Part shown: positions 1 through 6,871 of the stretch, in pieces
Layout of the letters: the number at the start of each line of letters is the position of its first letter
Position numbering within the stretch: the first letter of the stretch is position 1
Origin: PALSA-1355 sp031400775
Lineage (GTDB): Bacteria > Planctomycetota > Planctomycetia > Pirellulales > PALSA-1355
Direction of reading: 5' to 3'
Assembly: GCA_031400775.1 (NCBI GenBank)
Contig: JANNQN010000331.1
Span: 1 to 13,432 of the forward strand
DNA: 13,432 nucleotides
The notes under the pieces: model-generated
Told to the model about the DNA's origin: nothing
The model's input: the letters and a program-made list of their open reading frames with translations, nothing else
Database searches by the model: none
Program-made: the position numbers and the translations under genes

Positions 1-1000
1 GAAAACAAATCTGCCCGCCGTGCGTGTGACCGGCCAGCATCAGGTCGAACCCGTGCGCTCGAGCCCAGGCCAACTGATCGGGACTGTGCGACAGCAAGAT
101 CTTGAGCGGTTCGCCTGTCGAACGACCGGTCGAGCTCGATGCCGGCGGTTCGTCAGAAAGCCAGGGGCGCTCGTTGCCGGCCAGTTCAATCTGGCCGTCG
201 TGAATGCTAACGCGCTGCCCACCCAAGTCGACAAAGCCGGCCTCGGTCAGCACCGAGCGCAATCGTGCCAGGTCTCGCGTCCGTAAATCGTGATTACCGA
301 GGATGAAGAATTTTCCCAGCCGGGCCTGGACGGGGGCCAGAATTTCGCTCAGCCAGTCGATGCAGGACGCGGAATCGCACACATCGCCGGTCAGGGCGAT
401 CAAGTCGGCGCCGGCCAGGTTCGTCAGCCGCACGACCTCGTGAAAATAATCGCGGTCGATGCGGCCGCTCAGGTGAAAATCGGACCAGTGGCACACCGAA
501 AGACCGTCCAGCGCCGGCGAAATTTTCGGCAGGTGGACCGAGAACTCCAAAACGTGCAATTGCCACAGCTCGTTGCCCGGCACGCGACCGAGTAGTGTCG
601 CCCTCCAACCGCCGGCGGGAGCAAAGCCCAGCGAGTCCGCCACGTCGACCACCTGCACTCGCTCCAGTCGCACGGCCGCCGGCAGCGATCGCGATCGCCA
701 GCGATCGGCAGCCCAGCGGGGAATGTGTACCAGAGCGTAAAGGGCCGCAAGCGTCAGATATGCTGTCGCCGCGTCAGGTTTAACGATCCACTGCCAGGGA
801 GATTCCAATTCGTCATCGCGCAGGCGCCACGCGATGACAGGCGGTATCACCAACAGCCCGACGTAGAAGCCGAGCGTGACCGTCTTGACAATCGAGCGGC
901 GAAAGCCTGTGGCATGCCAGCGATTGACCAGACCGACCCAGAATGCCGCATGACCGACCAGGGCCAAGGCGACAAAAGCAACGCAGAAGGCCACATTCAT
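1..1000 (-). CDS. Membrane-anchored calcineurin-like metallophosphoesterase (C-terminus cut by window edge)
   Basis: The reading frame is open from ATG at 1000 to the window edge, 333 visible residues with no stop. The two-metal phosphoesterase motifs occur in order: SDFH (D174, H176), TGD (D206), GNHD (N236, H237), LSHSPD (H305) and GHTHGGQ (H325, H327). The N-terminal 95 residues carry about three hydrophobic stretches (roughly 2-26, 39-58, 79-93), so the catalytic domain should be held at the membrane, as in YaeI/YkuE-type enzymes. Family members hydrolyse phosphoesters or pyrophosphates, some on lipid A precursors; the substrate here cannot be told. No start lies between 1000 and the upstream in-frame stop at about 1030, and no clear Shine-Dalgarno is seen. 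It begins 71 bp after the stop of the sensor gene on the same strand, so the two may be co-transcribed. Only the extreme C-terminus is missing. Confidence 0.93.
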   Translation of the reverse strand, partial: MNVAFCVAFVALALVGHAAFWVGLVNRWHATGFRRSIVKTVTLGFYVGLLVIPPVIAWRLRDDELESPWQWIVKPDAATAYLTLAALYALVHIPRWAADRWRSRSLPAAVRLERVQVVDVADSLGFAPAGGWRATLLGRVPGNELWQLHVLEFSVHLPKISPALDGLSVCHWSDFHLSGRIDRDYFHEVVRLTNLAGADLIALTGDVCDSASCIDWLSEILAPVQARLGKFFILGNHDLRTRDLARLRSVLTEAGFVDLGGQRVSIHDGQIELAGNERPWLSDEPPASSSTGRSTGEPLKILLSHSPDQLAWARAHGFDLMLAGHTHGGQICF

Positions 1001-1071
1001 GGGACGGCAAAGCGAGGGCCGGAGAAATTAACGTGGGCTGGCCGCCGGCGGACGAACTCTCGCGAGCGAGC

Positions 1072-2826
1072 TCACCGCTGAACGGGTTCGGCCTTGTTCG
1101 GCGCGAGCGAGGCATCCTTGTCGTCGCCGGGGCGAACGATCCGTTCCATCGTGTCCAGCAACTGGTCGAGCCGAAACGGCTTGCAAAGCTCTCCATACAA
1201 CGGCAAGCGGGCCTGCCGCGCCTTGACGATCGAATGGCCTGGATCGTAGCCGAACCCAGTCATCAGCACGAGCGGCACCGGATCGATGATCTCTTGCAGC
1301 TTAAGCAAGAGCTCGTAGCCGGTCATGTCCGGCAGGCGGATATCGACCAGGATCACGTCGTAGTTGCCCTCGAGCGCCATGTTGCGAACCATGTACATCG
1401 CTTCGGCGCCGTCGTGGGCCGTTTCGACCACACAGCCATATCGCTCGAGCAGGTTATGGGCGGCGCTGCGCACGCTCTCGTCGGCATCGGCCACCAGAAT
1501 CCGCCGACCGCGCAGCGATGCCCGCGTGGCATCCTGCTCGAAGTCGGGATGCGCCTGTGCCGGCGCCATCTTCTGGCCCACCTTCTGAATTAACTGCTTG
1601 ATATCGCGGGCGTTGCGCAAGATAGCCTGTAGCCGCTCGACGACCTCGGGCTCGTGCCCGATGTAGCGCTCCATGATGTTCACGGCATCGTTCAAGATGT
1701 CGTCCACCGGCAACGCCACCGCGCTGTGAATGGCTTCGACGCTTTCCTGGGCGGTGGTGGCTTTCTCGGCCCGCAGCAGCTCCAGCGTGTTGAGCGCCAC
1801 GGCGACGTCGCGCGTGAAAATTTCCAGGAACTGCAAGTCGCTTTCGCTGAAGGCGCGGGGCTCGGGGCTTTCGACGTTGAACGTGCCGATGACCTCGTCG
1901 TGCAAGACCAGCGGCACGGTCAACGAGCTCTTGGCCCCTTTACACCCTTCCAGGTAAAGCGGATCGGCGGTGGTGTCCTCGCACAGGTAGCTCTTGCCGG
2001 TCGAAGCCACGAAGCCGGTCACGCCGTTATTCTGCGGCCGGGCGAACAAATCGCGGCCCGCGGCCTCGGGAATGATACCCACGGCCAACAGCGGCTCCAG
2101 CTTGCCCGTGCGGCCGTCGAGCAGGCGAATCTCGACCACGTCGAAGTGCAGCAGGTCCTTGGTGAAGTGCAGAATGTTTTTCTTGAGCAGCTCGATGCGC
2201 TCTTCCACCGACATCAACGACAATTCCTCGGGCATCAGGTCGGCCAGCTCGATGCCCGCCTGGTGGATGGCGGCCAGCTTCTGCTGTTGCAGCATCTCGG
2301 TCGTAACGTCGCGTACGGTCACGATCAGATGTTGCGGGGCCAGGTTGCCCTCGAAGACCGGCGCGGCGTGAACCTGGAAGTATCGGTTCTCGCCCGAGCG
2401 GAGCGTCGAGGTGCTGGCTCGCGCCGTGGCTAGCGCCGTGTGAAAGGGGCAGAAGTCGGGGCCCAAAATTTCGGGGCTGCCCAACACGGTGTAGAAGTTG
2501 GCGCCGATCACGGTCTCGCGCTTGGTCCACTCGCGCATCCGGCCGTTGCCCCACACGATCGTGTTCTCGGAGTCGAGCACGACAATCCCGTCGGGCATGC
2601 CTTCCAGAATACGCTCGTTCTGCAGCAGCTTGCCAATCTGAAAAGCATCGCCCAGGTGATCGGCGCTGACATAGAGCCCGGCAAACGACTCGCGGGCGAG
2701 CCGGCTGAGCGCTCTGAGCGGGCTGCGGGCCTGGACGACCTCAAATTGGCCGTCGAGTTGTTCGAGCAACTGCTGCTGCCGCGGCTGAAAGTCGCCGAGA
2801 AACAGGAGTTTAGGTTTTGACGACAA
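1072..2826 (-). CDS. REC-like/PAS/GAF/DHp-like/REC signalling protein without a kinase ATPase domain
   Basis: Numbering is from the TTG at 2826 (584 residues). Residues 3-62 resemble a receiver fold, but the phosphoacceptor strand reads YVSAD, so it is probably inactive. A PAS domain spans about 64-179 (GMPDGIVVLDSENTIVWGN...), a GAF domain about 207-351, then helices at 363-419 resembling a HisKA dimerisation domain in which the His position seems to be Ser368 (SAVALP). A complete receiver domain at about 441-564 has acidic pair D447/D449, phosphoacceptor D495 (LVDIRLPDMTGYE), T523 and K549 (CKPF). No HATPase_c motifs (N, G1, G2 boxes) are present. It likely senses a ligand or redox cue and is phosphorylated by a partner kinase. 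The frame can be extended to another TTG at 2889, giving 605 residues, but that codon lies in the -35 box of a good promoter, so 2826 is preferred; GGAG stands 9 bases before it. Confidence 0.87.
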   Translation of the reverse strand: MSSKPKLLFLGDFQPRQQQLLEQLDGQFEVVQARSPLRALSRLARESFAGLYVSADHLGDAFQIGKLLQNERILEGMPDGIVVLDSENTIVWGNGRMREWTKRETVIGANFYTVLGSPEILGPDFCPFHTALATARASTSTLRSGENRYFQVHAAPVFEGNLAPQHLIVTVRDVTTEMLQQQKLAAIHQAGIELADLMPEELSLMSVEERIELLKKNILHFTKDLLHFDVVEIRLLDGRTGKLEPLLAVGIIPEAAGRDLFARPQNNGVTGFVASTGKSYLCEDTTADPLYLEGCKGAKSSLTVPLVLHDEVIGTFNVESPEPRAFSESDLQFLEIFTRDVAVALNTLELLRAEKATTAQESVEAIHSAVALPVDDILNDAVNIMERYIGHEPEVVERLQAILRNARDIKQLIQKVGQKMAPAQAHPDFEQDATRASLRGRRILVADADESVRSAAHNLLERYGCVVETAHDGAEAMYMVRNMALEGNYDVILVDIRLPDMTGYELLLKLQEIIDPVPLVLMTGFGYDPGHSIVKARQARLPLYGELCKPFRLDQLLDTMERIVRPGDDKDASLAPNKAEPVQR

Positions 2827-2860
2827 TACCGGATGCTCCAAGGCGGGGAAACTCCACCTT

Positions 2861-2889
2861 ATTATAGGATCGGCCCAAACATGGAACAA
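2861..2889 (-). promoter_or_regulatory. Sigma70-type promoter for the sensor gene
   Basis: On the minus strand TTGTTC (2889-2884), a 17-bp spacer and a perfect TATAAT (2866-2861) form a sigma70-like promoter. The predicted transcription start near 2854 gives a leader of about 28 nt before the TTG at 2826, with GGAG in between. This also argues against the upstream TTG at 2889 as translation start. Strength and use are inferred. Confidence 0.5.
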
Positions 2890-3182
2890 CCGCTTTCGAG
2901 CTCCCCTACTGCATTGATCGGAAAAGTCACCCTCGTTTATTCATGGACGCTGTCAACGGATTAGTTTTTCCAGTTGATCCCGTCGTTACGCCGCGATTGT
3001 GGGGGCCCGCTCTGCACGTCCTTTTCGTTGTCAGCGGCACAGCACAACCTCTCGGAGCCGAAGTCGGGGCCTGGCAAGCGACTTCGCACTACAGTCGGTT
3101 GTCGCGCCCTGTCGATGAAAAACTCCGGCGTATGACTTGCGCGATTGGCCGACAAGCCCCCGAGTACGGAGTGCCCGACGAA
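2890..3182. other. Divergent intergenic region, no further gene seen
   Basis: This stretch separates the minus-strand sensor gene from the plus-strand small membrane protein. A plus-strand frame is open from ATG 2943 into the downstream gene, but its first 80 codons show no membrane segment, domain or clear ribosome site and look non-coding beside the strongly hydrophobic part that follows. No clear hairpin or plus-strand promoter was found. Confidence 0.4.
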
Positions 3183-3425
3183 ATGTTGCGAGCCTTTTTC
3201 CTGGCGGTGGGAATCTATGCCTTTATTCTGGGCCTGGAGTGCCTGGTCCTCGACAAGGCCGTCTTGCAGCCCAGTCGCGAAGCGTCGGCTTCGGCCATGG
3301 CCCAGCAAGTTGCCCCGGCCTATCGCGAGATCTCGCCGGCCGAATGGGCGCCATGGAGCCTGCTCTCGGCCGGCGCCGTGGTCACGCTCTACTCGTTCAC
3401 GATTCCCGCCAAGCTGCGAAGCTAA
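3183..3425 (+). CDS. Small two-helix membrane protein of unknown function
   Basis: The product is 80 residues from ATG 3183. Hydrophobic segments lie at about 3-22 (FFLAVGIYAFILGLECLVLD) and 56-74 (WSLLSAGAVVTLYSFTIP), joined by a loop rich in Ala, Ser and Gln with a PAYREISPAEWAPW stretch. GGAG occurs 11 bases before the ATG. The same frame is open back to ATG 2943, which would give 160 residues; the shorter form is preferred because the added part has no recognisable feature. I do not recognise a named family; the pattern is like small conserved membrane proteins I associate with planctomycetes. The gene is convergent with the MORN-repeat gene, 47 bp away, and divergent from the sensor gene. 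Confidence 0.6.
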   Translation: MLRAFFLAVGIYAFILGLECLVLDKAVLQPSREASASAMAQQVAPAYREISPAEWAPWSLLSAGAVVTLYSFTIPAKLRS

Positions 3426-3472
3426 CGCGGCCCAATTGAGACCTTAGAGGTGCACGGCGGTCGGAGAGGGGG

Positions 3473-4573
3473 CTATTCCAGCCGGAAGCCGTCTTTGAAT
3501 CGGGTTTCCAAGACCACGCGGCCGTCCTGGTCCCAACTGGTCCAGGTGCCGGTCTTGACTCCCTTTTTGTAGACCTTCAGCGAGGCCGGCTTGCTGTCCT
3601 CGTACCACGACCTGACTTCGCCGTCGAGCTTGTCGGCGACGTAGGTCGCGCTGTTGCGCAGTTGCCCGTTTTCGAACCAATCGGCCCAGGCTCCTTCGCG
3701 CAGCCCGCCGCGGAAGGTGAACTCCGACCGCTTCTGGCCGTTGCGGTGCCAATAGGTTTGCAATCCTTCGCGCAGCCCGGCCTCCCATTTCGATACGGCC
3801 GCCTTGGATTGGTCGTCGAACCATTCCTGCCACAGGCCTTGCTGCTTGCCGTCGACGTACTCGCCTTGCATCTGCTTGTTGCCGTTGGGATACCACTGCA
3901 CCAGCACGCCCTGCCGCTTGCCGTCGCGATAAGCCAGCGCTAGCTTTTCCTTGCCGGCGGTAAACCACTCGGTCACCGGGCCGCTTTTCTTATCGTGTAC
4001 GTTTTCGGCCTCGAATTGCTTCTGGCCGTTGGGATACCAGCGGATCTCGGGGCCATGCTTTTCGCCTTGTACGTAGCGGGTCAGCGCTTTCTGCTGCTGG
4101 CCGCCCACGTACCACTCGATGACGTCGCCCTGCAACTGGCCGTGCTCGTAGTCGGCCTCTTTCGACTTTTGATTCACGGCGAACCACTCGATGTGCTTGC
4201 CGTGCCGCTGGCCATTCTCGAAGTTCGTGTCCGAGATCTTCAGTCCGCGGGCCAGAAAGCGCGTCTCCAGCCCGTGCTTCAAGTCCTGGCGATAGTTGCC
4301 TTCGGCGATTTTGGCGCCGTTAAAGAACCACTCGATCCAGGGGCCGTCCTTCATGCCGTCGACGTAGTGGACTTCCTTCGAGGGCTTGCCGTCGGGAAAG
4401 AAAAACGTCTGCTTGCCGTGCGGAATCGATTCGCCTTGCTCCGTGACGCGAACTTCCGTCCGCTTCCGCACGGTGCCGTCCGGATTGCGCTTTTCGAGCA
4501 CGTCGCTGGGAGTCGAGGCCGCGACGGCCAGGGCGATGGTGGCGAGCGATTGCCAGATCATGTCCGAACTCAT
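3473..4573 (-). CDS. Secreted MORN-type (YwqK-like) repeat protein
   Basis: The product is 366 residues. After a hydrophobic N-terminus (MIWQSLATIALAVAAS, residues 5-20, a likely signal peptide) almost the whole chain is thirteen tandem repeats of about 24 residues, consensus G-x3-x-W-[YF]-x-[ND]-G-x-[KQ]-x5-[YF]-x-x-G-x-x-x-G; examples are GPWIEWFFNGAKIAEGNYRQ and GVLVQWYPNGNKQMQGEYVD. This matches the MORN_2 variant repeat used in proteins labelled YwqK-family antitoxin. That label is probably misleading here: no toxin partner is adjacent and the protein looks exported. MORN repeats usually mediate lipid or protein binding, so an envelope or extracellular binding role is plausible. ATG 4573 is chosen; ATG 4561 is also possible and neither has a strong ribosome site. 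The next gene upstream on this strand ends 261 bp away. Confidence 0.87.
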   Translation of the reverse strand: MSSDMIWQSLATIALAVAASTPSDVLEKRNPDGTVRKRTEVRVTEQGESIPHGKQTFFFPDGKPSKEVHYVDGMKDGPWIEWFFNGAKIAEGNYRQDLKHGLETRFLARGLKISDTNFENGQRHGKHIEWFAVNQKSKEADYEHGQLQGDVIEWYVGGQQQKALTRYVQGEKHGPEIRWYPNGQKQFEAENVHDKKSGPVTEWFTAGKEKLALAYRDGKRQGVLVQWYPNGNKQMQGEYVDGKQQGLWQEWFDDQSKAAVSKWEAGLREGLQTYWHRNGQKRSEFTFRGGLREGAWADWFENGQLRNSATYVADKLDGEVRSWYEDSKPASLKVYKKGVKTGTWTSWDQDGRVVLETRFKDGFRLE

Positions 4574-4624
4574 CTGATTCGCGAATTGCGCGACCGATTC
4601 TCAATGGAGGGCATTATTGTCGCG

Positions 4625-4727
4625 AAACCCAATTCTACCCACCAAACCCAATTCTACCCTGCCGCGCGCAATCTGAAAACGTTCTCGATCGCTACAATCG
4701 TTCCCAGCCGAAAAACCAATTCTGCCC
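4625..4727. repeat. Three copies of a 16-bp motif upstream of the MORN-repeat gene
   Basis: AAACCCAATTCTACCC occurs exactly at 4625-4640 and 4644-4659, a 19-bp step. A third copy, AAAACCAATTCTGCCC, with two changes lies at 4712-4727. They sit 52-154 bp upstream of the start of the minus-strand MORN gene, in its likely promoter region. Role unknown; binding sites or remnants of a dispersed repeat are both possible. Confidence 0.6.
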
Positions 4728-4763
4728 GTCGAATAGGTCAGGCATTCCTGACTCACAATTTGT

Positions 4764-4833
4764 GGTCAGTGGTCAGTGGTCAGTACGCGCAAGCGGCGGT
4801 GTCCTCGAGCTCACTGACCCCTGACCCCTGGTC
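4764..4833. repeat. GGTCAGT heptad repeats forming an inverted repeat
   Basis: Three exact tandem GGTCAGT units lie at 4764-4784. The opposite arm at 4813-4833 holds ACTGACC, CCTGACC and CCTGGTC. Units 2-3 can pair with 4813-4826 over 14 bp with one mismatch, leaving a 28-nt loop. The structure begins just past the stop of the minus-strand gene at 4835, so it could end or protect that transcript, but no U-tract follows. The same heptad recurs at 6553-6573 on the other side of that gene. Confidence 0.7.
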
Positions 4834-4834
4834 C

Positions 4835-6487
4835 CTACTTCGGCTGCCCCTCCCGCAACGAATCGAAGTACTCCTGGGCGTGCTTGCGATAGTCGTGCGG
4901 CAACCGCTGCCCATTGAGGGCTTCGGCCGCTTGTTGTTCGGCCTTGGTGAATTGCTCGCGGATTTGTTCCCGCACTTGCCCCTTGCGGTTGGGACCCTCG
5001 GCCTGGCCGGTCACGATGCCCGAGCCGGCCGCCACATCCTGCTTGACTTGCGAGTCGAAAGACCGGGCCTCGCTCGGCGTTTCCTCGCCCCGGTGCGAAG
5101 CCACGCCCCGGCCCCAGCGATTTTGCGGGGCCGATTTCGAGCCGGCAGGTTTGTTGGCACCGACAGTCTGACAGGCCGCACAGCCCTGCCCGTCGCACTC
5201 CCGACAAGCCATCGCACTCTTGCAGTCGCCCACCTGGGCCAAGGCCCCGTCGAGCAGTTCTCGCTCGGCCAGTTGTTCTTGCATGCTCTTCAACTGGTCG
5301 CCGAGGGCCGATAGCGCGGCGGCGGCCCGTTTTTGCTCCCCCTGGCCGACCGCGCCGGCGGCTTGCCGCAGTTGCTCGGCCATTTGATTCGTGCGCTCGA
5401 CCCGTGGCGCCTGGTTGTTGAGCTTGTCGAGCTGCCGTTGCAACCCCTCTGCGGCCTGGGCGTTGCCAGCGCGGCGCTGGGCCTCGATCTGCTTGCCGAT
5501 CGCCGAGCGTGCCTGCTGGTGCTCGGCCGCCTCCTTTTCGAGCGCTTCGCGGACCTGCTCCAGTTGCCGAGACAGGGCCTCGCGGCTTTTCGAGTCCACC
5601 TGCTCGCCGGCCAGTTGTCGGTTGAGCGCGTCGAGCTCTTGAATGGCCTTTTGCAAGTCGCCGCTCTTGAGCGCGCCGGCCAGCTTGTCGCCGGGGCCTT
5701 GCTCAAAGCATTTCAGCCGGGCGAACTGCTGCTTTAGCTCAGCAGGACTGGCCAACTGCTGGCGGCGCAGGTCGGCCGTTTTGACCAGATCGTTCAAGGC
5801 CAACAGCGTCTGCTTGTGGTCGCCATTTTTCTTGTCGGCCAGCGCCTGGGTGGCCACTTCCAGCTTCGTCAGCACGAGATCGGCTTCCCTGAGGCCCTTC
5901 TCGGCGGCCTCCTTGCGCCGCTCGGCAAGCTTTTGGACCAGCGCCCGGGCAGGCGTTCGCACGTGGTCGGCGGCGGCCCGATCGATCGCGGCGTCGCTCG
6001 AGCGGCCCGTCACCAGCACAGCCAAGGCCAGCGCAGCCGCGGCAGGCGCCAGGGGTAGCAATGCCCGGCGGTCGAGACCAAGTCCGAACCGCTCGGCCAT
6101 GTCGAGCTGCGCTACACGCCGCTGGGCATCTTGAACCAGAGCCTGGCCGATCGGGCTATCGAGGCCTTCGGCGTCTAGCGCCAGGCAACTGGAAACCCGT
6201 TCCCTGAGACGGTAGCGGCGGTCGACTTCGACGGCGGCTGCAAGCGTACTGGGGCGATGCCGCCAAACCCAGATCACGGCCGCCAGCGTGCTCACTACGA
6301 GCGCTGCCGCCACGGCCCCGATGGCCCAATGGCCAGCCACTTCTCCGTCCGGCCAGGCCTTGAGGATGGCGATCGCCACCGTGGCCGCCACCAGCCCCGC
6401 CGTCCAGAACCAGGCCAGGCGGACTGCCAGCGATTGCACGATCAGCCGCCGCCGGGCCCGACGAACTTGCTGGTAGACTGTGTCCAT
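4835..6487 (-). CDS. DUF4175-like membrane protein with long coiled coil and Cys4 knuckle
   Basis: The product is 550 residues. Hydrophobic segments lie at about 22-42, 54-75 and 143-161. Between the second and third is a stretch (TLAAAVEVDRRYRLRERVSS) like the one following the first helices in DUF4175-type proteins. Residues 178-412 are rich in Ala, Gln, Glu, Lys and Arg with heptad spacing, a long coiled coil or helical stalk. Residues 428-439 form CRECDGQGCAAC, a C-x2-C-x4-C-x2-C arrangement that may bind zinc. The C-terminus (DYRKHAQEYFDSLREG) resembles the YRxxxxxYFxxL ending of such proteins, often found near MoxR/VWA genes, which are absent here. Function unknown; an envelope scaffold is a reasonable guess. 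ATG 6487 follows a weak AGAGAA ribosome site. Confidence 0.78.
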   Translation of the reverse strand: MDTVYQQVRRARRRLIVQSLAVRLAWFWTAGLVAATVAIAILKAWPDGEVAGHWAIGAVAAALVVSTLAAVIWVWRHRPSTLAAAVEVDRRYRLRERVSSCLALDAEGLDSPIGQALVQDAQRRVAQLDMAERFGLGLDRRALLPLAPAAAALALAVLVTGRSSDAAIDRAAADHVRTPARALVQKLAERRKEAAEKGLREADLVLTKLEVATQALADKKNGDHKQTLLALNDLVKTADLRRQQLASPAELKQQFARLKCFEQGPGDKLAGALKSGDLQKAIQELDALNRQLAGEQVDSKSREALSRQLEQVREALEKEAAEHQQARSAIGKQIEAQRRAGNAQAAEGLQRQLDKLNNQAPRVERTNQMAEQLRQAAGAVGQGEQKRAAAALSALGDQLKSMQEQLAERELLDGALAQVGDCKSAMACRECDGQGCAACQTVGANKPAGSKSAPQNRWGRGVASHRGEETPSEARSFDSQVKQDVAAGSGIVTGQAEGPNRKGQVREQIREQFTKAEQQAAEALNGQRLPHDYRKHAQEYFDSLREGQPK

Positions 6488-6533
6488 CTTGGTTCTCTGC
6501 GCCGACCGGTCACTGGCCTCAGTGGTTGCCCTG

Positions 6534-6564
6534 ATTATAGCGTGAGGCGGGGGATCAGTGGTCA
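6534..6564 (-). promoter_or_regulatory. Putative promoter of the coiled-coil membrane protein gene
   Basis: A perfect TATAAT lies at 6539-6534 on the minus strand, 46 bp before the ATG at 6487. The -35 region is poor: the best match, TGACCA at 6564-6559, leaves a 19-bp spacer. That hexamer comes from the GGTCAGT heptad repeat, so repeat and promoter overlap. Confidence 0.4.
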
Positions 6565-6573
6565 GGGGTCAGT
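6553..6573. repeat. Second GGTCAGT heptad array
   Basis: GATCAGT, GGTCAGG and GGTCAGT follow each other at 6553-6573, the same heptad family as at 4764-4833. The two arrays bracket the gene at 4835-6487. Confidence 0.65.
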
Positions 6574-6577
6574 AAGG

Positions 6578-6673
6578 CAGGCGACTCGCCTGGCGGAAAG
6601 TAGCCGGCACAGTCCCGTGTGCCGCAGCCGTACATCGAAAGGGCGACGGCATACGGCGTATGCCTGCTACTTT
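6578..6673. repeat. Nested inverted-repeat element, possible three-way junction
   Basis: CAGGCG-ACT-CGCCTG (6578-6592) is a perfect hairpin. Next to it, outer arms AAAGTAGC (6597-6604) and GCTACTTT (6666-6673) are exact complements enclosing two further perfect hairpins: CGGCACA/TGTGCCG (6605-6624, 6-nt loop) and GGCATAC/GTATGCC (6648-6664, 3-nt loop). The outer stem abuts the first inner hairpin, and one base separates it from the second. It lacks tRNA features such as a T-loop. It looks like a REP- or MITE-like dispersed element or a structured RNA; copy number is unknown. The rest of the gap to 6871 shows nothing clear. Confidence 0.65.
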
Positions 6674-6871
6674 TTACGCGTCCCGTGCCAGGGCGATCGG
6701 TCGCTCCGTTCCGCATTCGTCTCCAACCCCCAGCCCCCCGTCGTGAGCCTCGGGGTCGAACGACCAACCTCCAATCCCCCTCTGGCTTTTCCCTCCACAA
6801 ATTGGGAGAATAAACATTGAACAGGCAGCGTCTTCAAGGGGCGTCACTTCTGGTGTCTGAGGAACTCTCAC

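Noticed and set aside
2943..3182. N-terminal 80-residue extension of the small membrane protein
   Set aside because: No hydrophobic or domain signal and no clear ribosome site at 2943; the internal ATG 3183 starts right at the membrane helix.
3995..5314. 439-codon plus-strand open frame
   Set aside because: It lies antisense across the MORN gene and the coiled-coil gene, both of which have clear repeat or domain structure. Long antisense frames are expected from GC-rich codon bias.
6597..6673. tRNA-like cloverleaf
   Set aside because: There are only two internal hairpins and no T-loop or anticodon-arm pattern; treated as an inverted-repeat element.
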